A DNA stretch of 64,000 nucleotides from an uncultured Clostridia bacterium (GTDB lineage Bacteria > Bacillota > Clostridia > Oscillospirales > Ruminococcaceae): NCBI GenBank assembly GCA_947625195.1, contig CANQNK010000009.1:1-64000 (forward strand), written 5' to 3'. Shown piece after piece: positions 46,520 to 55,556 of the stretch. The notes under the pieces were generated by a model. It was not told where the DNA came from and did no database searches. It saw only the letters and a list, made by a program, of their open reading frames with translations. How positions within the stretch are numbered: position 1 is the first letter of the stretch; every line of letters begins with the position of its first letter. Position numbers and translations under genes: made by a program.

Positions 46520-46906
46520 ATGGATATTATTCTGATCGCTGCTCTTTGTATAACCGCGTGCGTAATAAGCAAGCTTTTGGAAAAGGAGACAAGAGAGTTT
46601 TCTTTTGTTATAACAGTGGGAGTATGTGTGCTTATTATGACCCTGCTGATATCGGATCTTACCGATATAACAGATATGATAAGCTCGCTTTTGAACAAAA
46701 TCAGTATAGACTCAAGCTACTCGGAAATCCTTTTCAAAAGCATAGGTATCTGTTTTCTTACAACAATTGCAAGCGATCTGTGCAATGACTGCGGCGAAAG
46801 AGCAATGTCTTCAAATGTAAAAATGTTCGGGAGAATAACGGTTCTGATGCTGGCGCTGCCGCTTTACTCCTCGGTAATTTCTCTTATAGATGAAATGCTT
46901 GGATAA
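46520..46906 (+). CDS. spoIIIAD: Stage III sporulation protein AD
   Basis: A 128-residue protein with about four membrane helices, related to SpoIIIAC (ITACVISKLLEKETREF corresponds to the helix-loop of AC). The C-terminal part holds LCNDCGERAMSSNVKMFGR. It begins right after the AC stop, without a separate ribosome gap, so translation is coupled. Confidence 0.9.
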   Translation: MDIILIAALCITACVISKLLEKETREFSFVITVGVCVLIMTLLISDLTDITDMISSLLNKISIDSSYSEILFKSIGICFLTTIASDLCNDCGERAMSSNVKMFGRITVLMLALPLYSSVISLIDEMLG

Positions 46907-46928
46907 AAACACAGGGATAAAGATAAAA

Positions 46929-48047
46929 ATGAAGATTGTCAAAATATTTCTCATAGCGGTCGTGATTGCTTTTTTTTCAAACCCGATAAGCGCGTTTGCA
47001 GACGAGCTTGACAATTATATAAAGGACACAGACAAGTCTTTGTCAGAAGTGATTCCAGACGATGCAAAGAACCTGATGGAGCAAAACGATATATCTATTG
47101 AGAATTCTCAAAACGTAAACAAGCTGTCGGTTTCATACTGGATAAATCTTGTAAAGGACTTGGTTTTAGAAAACATAAAAGAACCTATACGCTTGTTGGG
47201 AGAAATGCTTATCGTAATACTTTCACTTACTATTGTAAAAAGCCTTTTGGAAGAAAGTGAGCTTGACTCACTGATAAGCGTAATAGGCGCGCTTGCTTCA
47301 GTCGGCATACTTTATGTATCACTAAGCAATTGTGTAGCGATAGTCACAGAAACGATTACCTCCGCCTCGGTGTTTATGTATACATATGTGCCTATTTATT
47401 CGAGCGTTCTGGCTGCCGGTGGCTGTGCAACCTCTGGCATTACTTATTATGTTATAATAATCGCTGTATGCGAAATAATCGGCTTTATAACAAAGAATAT
47501 GCTGCTGCCCTTTCTGGGCTTTACGATTGCGGCTTCTGTGGCAGAGGCGATAAATCCTTCACTTTCCGGCATAAATATATCAAACGCACTTAAAAACGTA
47601 TCAAAGTGGATACTGGGTTTTATAGCCACTATTTTCATAGGAGTTATTTCCATTCAGGGAATTCTTGGAACGGCCACAGATACACTCTCCTCACGCGCGA
47701 TAAAATTTGCGGCGTCAAGCTTTATCCCTATAGTCGGCGGAGCTATGAGCGAAGCATATTCAACCTTTTACGGAAGCGTAAGCTTTATACGCTCAGGGAT
47801 AGGTGCTGTGGGCATAGTGATAATACTGTTTACTGTTTTGAGTCCTGCGATAAGCGTGCTTTGCCTTAAGCTAGTTTTTTCTGTCGCAAAGGGAATAAGT
47901 GCTTTTTTCGGTCAAAACAGTGTATCGGCGCTTTTGTCGGGGATTAATTCCGTGCTGACCATCGTATTGGGAATAATCGCCTGCTTTACAATTGTTTTTA
48001 TCATAGCAACGGCGGTTATGATGATGCTTAGTATAAATATGGTGTGA
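46929..48047 (+). CDS. spoIIIAE: Stage III sporulation protein AE
   Basis: A ~372-residue polytopic membrane protein. A signal peptide (MKIVKIFLIAVVIAFF..SAFA) precedes an outer region, then 6-8 membrane helices with many Gly and Ser residues. It is the largest membrane subunit of the SpoIIIA channel. I prefer ATG 46929, which gives a clean signal peptide; ATG 46890 would overlap spoIIIAD by 17 bases and add a polar stretch before the signal. Neither start has a strong ribosome site. Confidence 0.9.
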   Translation: MKIVKIFLIAVVIAFFSNPISAFADELDNYIKDTDKSLSEVIPDDAKNLMEQNDISIENSQNVNKLSVSYWINLVKDLVLENIKEPIRLLGEMLIVILSLTIVKSLLEESELDSLISVIGALASVGILYVSLSNCVAIVTETITSASVFMYTYVPIYSSVLAAGGCATSGITYYVIIIAVCEIIGFITKNMLLPFLGFTIAASVAEAINPSLSGINISNALKNVSKWILGFIATIFIGVISIQGILGTATDTLSSRAIKFAASSFIPIVGGAMSEAYSTFYGSVSFIRSGIGAVGIVIILFTVLSPAISVLCLKLVFSVAKGISAFFGQNSVSALLSGINSVLTIVLGIIACFTIVFIIATAVMMMLSINMV

Positions 48048-48050
48048 TTT

Positions 48051-48527
48051 ATGGAGCTTATAAAAGAAGTAGTTAAGGCGTTCTGCGTTATAGCTATAGC
48101 GCTTTCGATAACAGAGTTTCTGCTGCCGGATTTTGCATTAAAGCGCTGTATACGGTTCATAGTAGGACTTATCTTTATAGTTTCTGTGATAAACCCGTTT
48201 TTATCGGAAGGTCTGTCGCTCAACCCTAATATTCTGTCAAAGCCAGACCTTAATAAACTTGAGAAGCTTGAGGACAATGTGAACAAAGCTTTGATATCCG
48301 ATTTTGAAAAAAACACTGAAGAATCGCTTAAAAAAATACTTACTGAAAATGGATATGAAATCTCATCGGTTGACATTAAAGCCAAAGCTGATGAATATAA
48401 TAATACAGTGATAGAAAAGATAACGGTGTATAGCGACGAGAAAGCTAAGCTTATCAAAGAAGCGGTAAGCGAATTCTTAGAAACAGAGGATATTGAAATT
48501 GAAGTTAAAAAAACAACTAGTCAGTGA
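48051..48527 (+). CDS. spoIIIAF: Stage III sporulation protein AF
   Basis: A 158-residue protein with two N-terminal membrane helices (VVKAFCVIAIALSITEFLLP and FIVGLIFIVSVINPF) and a soluble C-terminal domain with a ring-building-like fold in the family (EEIEVKKTT end). It overlaps spoIIIAG by about 29 bases. The length is slightly under the ~200 residues in Bacillus. Confidence 0.88.
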   Translation: MELIKEVVKAFCVIAIALSITEFLLPDFALKRCIRFIVGLIFIVSVINPFLSEGLSLNPNILSKPDLNKLEKLEDNVNKALISDFEKNTEESLKKILTENGYEISSVDIKAKADEYNNTVIEKITVYSDEKAKLIKEAVSEFLETEDIEIEVKKTTSQ

Positions 48528-49059
48528 ATATATAGATCAGGCAAAGTCAAAGATCAGTAAAAACAAAAAGCTGTTTTTGATTGTCGTTATAGGAGTGGCC
48601 GGAATGCTGTTGATACTTCTTTCTGAGCTGTTTGACACCGAGGATACGGTTAAGGAAGATACTGCTGCTTCAACAGAGCAGATAGTAACTGGAAATACAT
48701 ATAAGGAAAAAATTGAGAAAGAGCTTTTATCTGTAATTTCAAAAATAGACGGCATAGGAGCTGTAGATCTTTTAGTAACGGTTGACGGAACTACCGAATA
48801 TATTTACGCAGAAGAGCTTGATACCTCACACGACGAAAGTGATGACGAACAGAAAGAGGGTTACAACAACAAAATCGTCATTGTCGACGAAAACGGAGTT
48901 CAAAAACCGCTTATAAAAAAGATAATAGAACCAAACGTAACGGGAGTATTGGTAGTCTGTACGGGCGGCGACAGATTTGAAACGATCAATAAAGTACAAA
49001 AAGCGGTAAGCACCGCTTTAAATATCCCTGCAAGCAGCGTTTGCGTTGTTAAAGGGTAG
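48499..49059 (+). CDS. spoIIIAG: Stage III sporulation protein AG
   Basis: A ~186-residue protein with one membrane helix (LFLIVVIGVAGMLLILLSELF) and a soluble domain ending GDRFETINKVQKAVSTALNIP. In Bacillus, SpoIIIAG builds a large ring in the intermembrane space. No ATG is available; TTG 48499 has AGAGGA eight bases ahead, so I prefer it to TTG 48493, which has almost no spacing. Confidence 0.88.
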   Translation: MKLKKQLVSEYIDQAKSKISKNKKLFLIVVIGVAGMLLILLSELFDTEDTVKEDTAASTEQIVTGNTYKEKIEKELLSVISKIDGIGAVDLLVTVDGTTEYIYAEELDTSHDESDDEQKEGYNNKIVIVDENGVQKPLIKKIIEPNVTGVLVVCTGGDRFETINKVQKAVSTALNIPASSVCVVKG

Positions 49060-49080
49060 TTAAAGAAAGGAAGAAAACTT

Positions 49081-49626
49081 ATGAAAAAGTTCAATTTTAT
49101 CATCGGAAAAAAGCAGATTATTCTAACCTGCCTTACGCTGATTCTGGGAGCGGCGATATATGTGAATTACGTTGTCTCAGATTCTTCAATTCCCGAAACA
49201 GAGGTTGTTGAAAATGCATCGAAAAAGTACGGAACTGCGGCGTTTGTAAGCGAAACACAAACTAAAGGCGATGAAAACGCAGACTATTTTGAGCAGGCAA
49301 GAATTGACAGGCTTGAGTCCAGAGACAAAGCGGTGCAAACGCTGAAAAGCATTATGAACGGCGGAGATTCAACAGAGGAAGAGCAGGCTGTTGCCAGCAC
49401 AGATGCCGCATCGATAAGCGAGCTTATCGAAAAGGAAAGCAACATAGAAAGCCTTCTTAAAGCTGCGGGATTTGAGGATGCAGTAGTGTATCTTGACGGC
49501 GACGGAGCAAACATTGTGGTTAAAAGTGGAAATATGGACAGCAACACTATCGCGCAGATTAAGGATATACTTTTGAGCGAAGTTGATATAAAATCGGAAA
49601 ATATAAGAATTTTTGATGTCAAATAG
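49081..49626 (+). CDS. spoIIIAH: Stage III sporulation protein AH
   Basis: A 181-residue protein with one N-terminal membrane helix (QIILTCLTLILGAAIYVNYV), an acidic linker and a small C-terminal domain (ESLLKAAGFEDAVVYLDGDG). SpoIIIAH binds SpoIIQ of the forespore across the intermembrane space. It completes a full AA-AH set, which shows that the lineage keeps this sporulation machine. AAGGAAG precedes the start. Confidence 0.92.
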   Translation: MKKFNFIIGKKQIILTCLTLILGAAIYVNYVVSDSSIPETEVVENASKKYGTAAFVSETQTKGDENADYFEQARIDRLESRDKAVQTLKSIMNGGDSTEEEQAVASTDAASISELIEKESNIESLLKAAGFEDAVVYLDGDGANIVVKSGNMDSNTIAQIKDILLSEVDIKSENIRIFDVK

Positions 49627-49655
49627 TTGTAATTGCATAAATTAAATGTTATACT
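49627..49655 (+). promoter_or_regulatory. Promoter of the Asp23-nusB operon
   Basis: TTGTAA (49627-49632) and TATACT (49650-49655) with 17-base spacing and an extended TGT before the -10. Confidence 0.6.
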
Positions 49656-49720
49656 ATATATAAGTGTAGCTATGTAATACAACAGACTGTATAAATATCC
49701 ATACAGGGGGAGGTTTTAAA

Positions 49721-50050
49721 ATGCTTGACAGCGGTTCATCGTTTAACATAAGTAAAAGCAGCTTAATAACCATAGTTGAAAAGATAATATCAGAAACCGA
49801 CGGCGCAGAACTTTACAGAGTTGAAGATAACCTGATAGATAAGCTTATACCGCGCCGAAGCAAGAAAGGCGTCAGGATTGAGTTTGCAAACGGCGTTATA
49901 GAGGTTTTCATATCTGTCCTTATGAAAAAAGGAATGGATATCCCATTTGTATGTGAGACTATGCAGAACAGCATAAAAAAAGCTGTTCAGGAAATGACAA
50001 ACGCGGTAGTCAATAAGATAAACATCAGGCTTGTTGACTGTATAGCGTAA
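49721..50050 (+). CDS. Asp23/Gls24 family envelope stress protein
   Basis: A 109-residue Asp23/Gls24 domain protein (FNISKSSLITIVEKIISETD, then GVIEVFISVLMKKGMDIPF). These proteins lie at the membrane and are linked to cell-envelope and alkaline stress. Copies near nusB are common in Firmicutes (as with B. subtilis YqhY). GGGGGAGG precedes the start. It is the first gene of a run reaching recN. Confidence 0.9.
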   Translation: MLDSGSSFNISKSSLITIVEKIISETDGAELYRVEDNLIDKLIPRRSKKGVRIEFANGVIEVFISVLMKKGMDIPFVCETMQNSIKKAVQEMTNAVVNKINIRLVDCIA

Positions 50051-50062
50051 AGGATGTGTATA

Positions 50063-50458
50063 ATGGAAGAAAAAATGACTTACAGAGAATCAGCTTTTCT
50101 GCTTATATTTGAAAATATGTTTTTAAATATAAGCAGTGACGAGTTGTTTGATATCGCAGCGCAAATCGAAGGTATTTTGCTTTCTAAAAAGACAATCGCG
50201 CTTGTAAACAGCGTAATTGATAACGAGGACGAAATAGATAAGATAATAGCGTCATTCAGTGAAAAAAGAGCGTTATCAAGAATACCTAAGCTTAACAAAG
50301 CAATACTTTATATAGCCATTGCAGAGATATTGTATAATGATAAAGTGCCTGCTAATGTTGCCATTTCAGAGGCGGTAAACATCTCAAAGAAATACGGACT
50401 TGAAAGCGACGTTAAGTTTATAAACGGTGTTTTGGGTTCTTTTTCACGGAGCTTGTAG
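50063..50458 (+). CDS. nusB: Transcription antitermination factor NusB
   Basis: A 131-residue helical protein that, with NusE (S10), binds boxA RNA in rRNA transcripts. Family features are RESAFLLIFENMF at the start, LSRIPKLNKAILYIAIAEIL in the middle and the DVKFINGVLGSF end. I chose ATG 50063 because AAAGGATG is too near the ATG at 50054 to serve it. The TsaD-like gene starts two bases after the stop. Confidence 0.93.
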   Translation: MEEKMTYRESAFLLIFENMFLNISSDELFDIAAQIEGILLSKKTIALVNSVIDNEDEIDKIIASFSEKRALSRIPKLNKAILYIAIAEILYNDKVPANVAISEAVNISKKYGLESDVKFINGVLGSFSRSL

Positions 50459-50460
50459 CC

Positions 50461-51405
50461 GTGCCGTTGATTTTAGGGCTTGACACAAGCAATTATACAA
50501 CCTCTGCGGCTTTGTTTGATACAGATAAAAATGTTTTAAAGTGCGAAAAACGGCTTTTGCCGGTCAAAAGCGGCGAATGCGGCTTAAGGCAGTCAGACGC
50601 CGTTTTTCATCATACGCGCCATCTTCCGAAACTTTTAGACAGGCTCTTTGAAAATAGTGACAAAACGGTTGACATTGTTTGTGCTTCTGAAGCTCCCAGA
50701 GGGTGTAAGGACTCTTATATGCCCTGTTTTCTCGTCGGCTGCGGCACAGCCAGGAGCATAAGCTGCGCTTCGGGTGCGGAATATATCGGCACAAATCATC
50801 AGTCGGGTCATATTTTTGCCGCCTGCTACTCAGCGGGAATGTTTGAGCTTATCACCCACGGCAAGCCCTTTTTGTCATTTCATATAAGCGGAGGAACTAC
50901 CGACTGTGTGTTGGTATCTTTTGAAAACAAAGAACCTTCATTCACACTTTTAGCTTCATCTAAAGACCTTAAGGCTGGACAAGCAGTTGATCGCGTAGGT
51001 GTTATGCTCGGACTTGACTTTCCATGCGGCTTAGCCCTTGAAAAGCTTGCGTCAGATTCCAAAAGGCAATTTAACACTGTGGTCAGGCTCATTGGTCCTG
51101 ATTGCTCGTTATCGGGAATTGAGAATAAATGCAAGGATATGCTAAAGCGTAATGAGCCGAAAGAGGATATAGCAGCATTCTGTCTTGACTGCATATACAA
51201 GGCTGTTTTTGAAATGGCGTGCTTTCAGCAAAAGTCTCTTGGAAATCTTCCTGTTATCTTTGCGGGAGGAGTTATGTCAAACGGCATAATCAGAAAGAGG
51301 ATGGAATGTGATTTAGAAAACGCACATTTTGCCCAAAGGGAATTTTCGTGCGATAACGCATATGGGGTTTGCCTTTATGCGGCATATAAAAAAGGACTGA
51401 TGTAA
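50461..51405 (+). CDS. TsaD/Kae1-like protein (paralogue)
   Basis: A 314-residue ASKHA-fold protein related to TsaD, the tRNA threonylcarbamoyl transferase subunit. It keeps the core motifs: LGLDTSNYTTSAAL, the metal pair H113-x3-H117 in NHQSGH, ISGGTTDCVLV, FAGGVMSNGIIRKR and the CDNAYG segment near the C-terminus. Overall it differs from classical TsaD (SGGHTEL is SGGTTDC, and the chain is shorter than ~340). Clostridia often carry this copy between nusB and xseA. It starts with GTG 50461. Whether it modifies tRNA or does something else is unknown. Confidence 0.8.
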   Translation: MPLILGLDTSNYTTSAALFDTDKNVLKCEKRLLPVKSGECGLRQSDAVFHHTRHLPKLLDRLFENSDKTVDIVCASEAPRGCKDSYMPCFLVGCGTARSISCASGAEYIGTNHQSGHIFAACYSAGMFELITHGKPFLSFHISGGTTDCVLVSFENKEPSFTLLASSKDLKAGQAVDRVGVMLGLDFPCGLALEKLASDSKRQFNTVVRLIGPDCSLSGIENKCKDMLKRNEPKEDIAAFCLDCIYKAVFEMACFQQKSLGNLPVIFAGGVMSNGIIRKRMECDLENAHFAQREFSCDNAYGVCLYAAYKKGLM

Positions 51406-52590
51406 ATGAGCGCTATATTGAGCGTTTCTCAGATAAACAGATATATTGCCAGCAAAATAAAAGGGGATATGCGTTTAAAGAGCATATCAGTTAAGGGCGA
51501 AATATCAAACCTAAATCAGAACTATAACTCAGGTCATATATATTTTTCACTTAAGGATGAAAACAGTGCAATAAGATGCGTTATGTTTTCATCAAACTCA
51601 CGTGCTCTTAAGTGCGATGTGAAGGACAGTATGACCGTGGTTGTTCTGGGCTCTGTTGATGTTTACGAAAGAGGGGGAGCTTATCAGATAATAGCGGTGG
51701 ATATAATGCCGGTTGGAGAAGGAATTTTAAGCAGGCAGCTTGATGAGCTAAAGGACAAGCTTTCAAAAAAAGGATATTTTAAACCAGAGAGTAAAAAGCA
51801 GATACCTCAGCTTCCCAAAAAAATCGGTGTTGTAGCATCATTAACATCTGCGGCGCTGCAGGATATTATAAACGTGATTTCGCGGCGTTTTCCGGTAGTT
51901 AAGCTATGTGTTTTTAATGCGACCGTGCAGGGCGATGCGGCAGCCGAGTCCATTGTAAAGGCTTTGAAGGCTGCTGACCGATATGGTGTTGATACTATAA
52001 TTCTGGCCAGAGGCGGCGGATCTGCCGAGGATCTTAACTGTTTTAACTCCGAAACCGTAGCAGATGCGATTTTTGCGCTTAACACACCGTGCATAAGCGC
52101 TGTCGGACACGAAACCGACGTAACTGTATGCGACATGGTGGCTGATCGCCGCGCGCCAACTCCGTCTGCGGCAGCGGAAATTGCCGTACCGGAGATTTAT
52201 GCGCTTTACTCAGTGCTTGAAAGATATAAAAACAGGATTTTTGCGGTTTGTCATGAAACAATAAAAAGCAATGAAAATAAAGTATCAGTGCTTTATGACA
52301 AATGCTTGCTGTTATCTCCCAAATTAAAGCTTGAGATGAATACGCAACGCGTTCTTGAGTTAAAAAAAAGATTACACCCGCTGATTGAATCAAAGCTTAC
52401 CATGCGCAGTGAAAAGCTTCTGTCACTTTGCGCATCGCTTGAGGCGCTTAGCCCGCTTAAGGTGCTGTCGAGAGGATATGCACTTGTAGAAATTGACGGC
52501 AGTATTATTTCTGACGCCGACTCGCTTGCTAAGGACGATATTGTTGACATCACCTTTTCAAAGGGCAGGCGGCAGGCTCAAATAATTTAA
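51406..52590 (+). CDS. xseA: Exodeoxyribonuclease VII large subunit
   Basis: A 394-residue catalytic subunit of ExoVII, which degrades single-stranded DNA from both ends. The N-terminal OB fold (SVKGEISNLNQNYNSGHIYF) is followed by the nuclease domain with GVVASLTSAALQDI, ILARGGGSAEDLNCFN and SAVGHETDVTVCDMVADRR, then coiled helices that hold XseB copies and a C-terminal LSRGYALVEIDG segment. It begins right after the previous stop. Confidence 0.95.
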   Translation: MSAILSVSQINRYIASKIKGDMRLKSISVKGEISNLNQNYNSGHIYFSLKDENSAIRCVMFSSNSRALKCDVKDSMTVVVLGSVDVYERGGAYQIIAVDIMPVGEGILSRQLDELKDKLSKKGYFKPESKKQIPQLPKKIGVVASLTSAALQDIINVISRRFPVVKLCVFNATVQGDAAAESIVKALKAADRYGVDTIILARGGGSAEDLNCFNSETVADAIFALNTPCISAVGHETDVTVCDMVADRRAPTPSAAAEIAVPEIYALYSVLERYKNRIFAVCHETIKSNENKVSVLYDKCLLLSPKLKLEMNTQRVLELKKRLHPLIESKLTMRSEKLLSLCASLEALSPLKVLSRGYALVEIDGSIISDADSLAKDDIVDITFSKGRRQAQII

Positions 52591-52606
52591 AAAGGAATGG
52601 CTGTAT

Positions 52607-52792
52607 ATGGACTTTGAAAAAACCGTTAAGGAGCTCGAGAAAATTGTCACCTCGCTTGAAAGCGGGGAATTATCTCTTGATGAATCTCTTGAGCAGTATA
52701 AAAAGGGGATCACTCTTGCAAATGAGTGTAAAAAAACTCTTGACAGTGCAAAGCTTGAGATTGAAAGAATAACTGACAGTCAGGAGAGCTGA
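52607..52792 (+). CDS. xseB: Exodeoxyribonuclease VII small subunit
   Basis: A 61-residue helical protein (FEKTVKELEKIVTSLESGEL, then LDESLEQYKKG). Several copies bind the helices of XseA and block or guide the nuclease. It sits 16 bases after xseA and almost touches ispA. Confidence 0.95.
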   Translation: MDFEKTVKELEKIVTSLESGELSLDESLEQYKKGITLANECKKTLDSAKLEIERITDSQES

Positions 52793-52793
52793 T

Positions 52794-53672
52794 ATGAACG
52801 ATAAGATCAACTGTCTTATTGACAGGATAAACCGCTCGCTTTCAGATTCAGTTAAGGAAAAGCCTGGGCTTATTGACACTGTAATAAAAGCTGAGGAATA
52901 CAGCCTTACTGCGGGTGGAAAAAGAATAAGGCCGGTGCTGGCACTGCTTTTTTGCGAGGCTTGCGGCAAAAAGAGCGATGATTATGTAAATGTCGCTGCG
53001 TCTGTCGAGATGATACATACATTCTCGCTTATACACGACGACCTGCCGTGTATGGATAACGATGACTTTCGCAGAGGAAAACCTTCTTGTCACAAAAAGT
53101 TCGGAGAGGCTCAGGCTCTTTTAGCAGGAGATTCACTGGTGTTTTTGGCGTTTGAGACTGTCTGCCGTGAAGCAGAAAAAAAGGTGATTGACGCAAATAC
53201 CTGCACCGATATAATCAGTCTGTTGTCCACAGCGTCCGGCGCATACGGAATGATAGGCGGACAGGTCATTGATATTGAGAGTGAAAACACAAAAATACCG
53301 GTCGGTGTATTAAAAGAGCTTCAGAGAAAAAAGACCGGCGCCCTTATCAGTGCTGCGTGCGAAATGGGCTGCATACTTGCAGGCGCTTACGATAAGCTTG
53401 AGTATGCAAGAAAATTTGCTGATAATCTCGGTCTTGCCTTTCAGATAACTGACGACATTTTGGACGTTGAGGGAAGCTTTGAGTCGCTTGGTAAGCCGAT
53501 CGGTAGCGATCAGAAAAACCAAAAGACTACTTTTGTTTCGGTTTACGGGATCGATAAAGCCAAGGCGCTGGCAAAAGATCTTACCGAAATGGCTGTAAAA
53601 TGCTTAGAAGCCTTTGAAGATACAGATTGCCTAAAAGCGCTGACAAATGAGCTTTTGACAAGAAAAAAATAA
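52794..53672 (+). CDS. ispA: Geranyl/farnesyl diphosphate synthase
   Basis: A 292-residue trans-prenyltransferase that builds C10-C15 diphosphates for undecaprenol and quinone-type lipids. The first Asp-rich motif is HDDLPCMDNDD with the following RRGKPSCH, and the second is QITDDILDVEG. The spacing DDxxxxD fits type II short-chain synthases. It belongs to the xseA-xseB-ispA-dxs-tlyA series, which supplies and uses isoprenoid precursors. Confidence 0.94.
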   Translation: MNDKINCLIDRINRSLSDSVKEKPGLIDTVIKAEEYSLTAGGKRIRPVLALLFCEACGKKSDDYVNVAASVEMIHTFSLIHDDLPCMDNDDFRRGKPSCHKKFGEAQALLAGDSLVFLAFETVCREAEKKVIDANTCTDIISLLSTASGAYGMIGGQVIDIESENTKIPVGVLKELQRKKTGALISAACEMGCILAGAYDKLEYARKFADNLGLAFQITDDILDVEGSFESLGKPIGSDQKNQKTTFVSVYGIDKAKALAKDLTEMAVKCLEAFEDTDCLKALTNELLTRKK

Positions 53673-53690
53673 AACGTAAGGACTTGTAAA

Positions 53691-55556
53691 ATGAATATGG
53701 ACTCTGACAATATGCTTGGCAGCCTTAATCTGCCTGCGGATTTAAAAAACCTCAGTATTGATGAATGCAAGGCTCTTGCCGCAGAGATGAGAGAGGTTTT
53801 GGTGAAGACCGTTGCGAACAACGGCGGACATTTAGCCTCAAATCTCGGCACGGTTGAGCTTTCCATAGCCGTTCACAGAGCGTTTGAATCTCCAAAGGAT
53901 AAGATAATATGGGATGTGGGACACCAGTCATATAATCACAAGCTTCTGACGGGAAGATATAAAGGCTTTGATACGCTTAGGAAAAAGGACGGCATATCCG
54001 GATTTTGCCGCCCTGGCGAATCTGTTCACGATGCGTTTATTTCAGGACACAGCTCTACATCTGTATCCGCCGCGCTGGGATATGCCTATGCCATGAAACT
54101 CAGAGGCAGCCCAAACTACGCTGTTGCAATTTTGGGCGACGGTGCCGCCACAGGCGGAGAGTTTTTTGAAGGGCTTAACAACGCCGGAAAAAGCGATGCC
54201 AACATAATCGTTATAATCAATCACAACGAGATGTCTATATCAAAAAATGTAGGCGGTCTTGCTAAGTATCTCGCAACTCTGAGAACAAAGCAGAAGTACA
54301 TCAAAACAAAGGGCAAAGTTGAAAAGCTTCTTGACAGCACGCCGCTTGTGGGGAATTCACTTAAAAACACAATAAAGGCGTCAAAAAACGCGGTGAAAAA
54401 TATTGTTTTAAGAAACAGCGCGCCGACGCTGTTTGAAGATCTTGGCTTTTCGTTCGTAGGACCCGTAGACGGTCATAACATAAGCGAGCTCGACTATGCG
54501 CTCAGAGCTGCAAAAACAATTGGAGGGCCCGTTATAATTCACGTAAATACAGTTAAAGGAAAGGGATACGCTCCGGCTGAGCATAATCCCGGCGGATATC
54601 ACGGTGTGGGAGCTTTTGACCTTGAGACCGGAAACCCCGACGCCGTATCCTCCGACAGCTTTTCTTGCGTGTTCGGAGAAACACTTACACGCCTTGCTGC
54701 AAAGAGCACAAAGATTTGTGCCATTACTGCGGCTATGAAATACGGAACGGGACTTGACAAATTTGCACGCAGATATCCCAAAAGATTTTTTGATGTCGGG
54801 ATTGCAGAACAGCACGCCGTCACGTTTGCGGGCGGTCTTGCCGCTGCGGGAATGATTCCCGTATTTGCCGTATATTCTTCATTTTTGCAAAGAGGATACG
54901 ATCAGGTAATACACGACCTGGCTATAACCAACGCTCACGTTGTCATAGGAATAGACAGAGCGGGCATAGTAGGTGAGGACGGAGAGACACATCAGGGAAT
55001 ATTTGACGTTTCGTTTCTGTCTTCAATTCCTAATGTGAAGATATATTCCCCAAGCAGCTATGAGGAGCTCAGAAAATGCACAGACAGAGCCATAAATACC
55101 GACACGGGCGTTGTCTGCGTTCGCTACCCCAGAGGAAACGATAAATCAGAATACGAGCCGAGTTATGTGTCGAATTCTTTTACACACGAAAAAGTCGGAA
55201 GCGACACGCTTATAATAACCTACGGAAGACTTTTTAACGAAGTTTACAAAGCGCATAGAAAGCTCTCTGACAGCGGAATCTTAACCGATATTTTAAAGCT
55301 CATTCAGATACACCCGATAAAATCCCAGGTATTAAGCATCATTTCGGGATATAAGAAAGTATACTTCTTTGAGGAGGGTATTTTAAGCGGCTCTATCGGA
55401 CAGCAGCTCTCGTCAGTATGCAAGAATGTCGAGGTGTGTGCTATAACCGACTTTGTGCCTCAGGCATCGGTTAATGAAGCACTTGACAGCTTAGGTCTTT
55501 CCGGCGACAAAATATATGAAAAAATAAAGGCTGATTTTAATGAAAACAAGGCTTGA
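53691..55556 (+). CDS. dxs: 1-deoxy-D-xylulose-5-phosphate synthase
   Basis: A 621-residue ThDP enzyme that joins pyruvate and glyceraldehyde 3-phosphate, the first step of the MEP isoprenoid pathway. Motifs include DVGHQSYNHKLLTGR, the ThDP motif GDGAATGGEFFEGLNNAG..N, and the transketolase-like VGIAEQHAVTFAGGLA with the Glu that activates ThDP. It lies next to ispA, and its end overlaps tlyA by 17 bases. The start is ATG 53691, with GTAAGGA upstream. Confidence 0.96.
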   Translation: MNMDSDNMLGSLNLPADLKNLSIDECKALAAEMREVLVKTVANNGGHLASNLGTVELSIAVHRAFESPKDKIIWDVGHQSYNHKLLTGRYKGFDTLRKKDGISGFCRPGESVHDAFISGHSSTSVSAALGYAYAMKLRGSPNYAVAILGDGAATGGEFFEGLNNAGKSDANIIVIINHNEMSISKNVGGLAKYLATLRTKQKYIKTKGKVEKLLDSTPLVGNSLKNTIKASKNAVKNIVLRNSAPTLFEDLGFSFVGPVDGHNISELDYALRAAKTIGGPVIIHVNTVKGKGYAPAEHNPGGYHGVGAFDLETGNPDAVSSDSFSCVFGETLTRLAAKSTKICAITAAMKYGTGLDKFARRYPKRFFDVGIAEQHAVTFAGGLAAAGMIPVFAVYSSFLQRGYDQVIHDLAITNAHVVIGIDRAGIVGEDGETHQGIFDVSFLSSIPNVKIYSPSSYEELRKCTDRAINTDTGVVCVRYPRGNDKSEYEPSYVSNSFTHEKVGSDTLIITYGRLFNEVYKAHRKLSDSGILTDILKLIQIHPIKSQVLSIISGYKKVYFFEEGILSGSIGQQLSSVCKNVEVCAITDFVPQASVNEALDSLGLSGDKIYEKIKADFNENKA

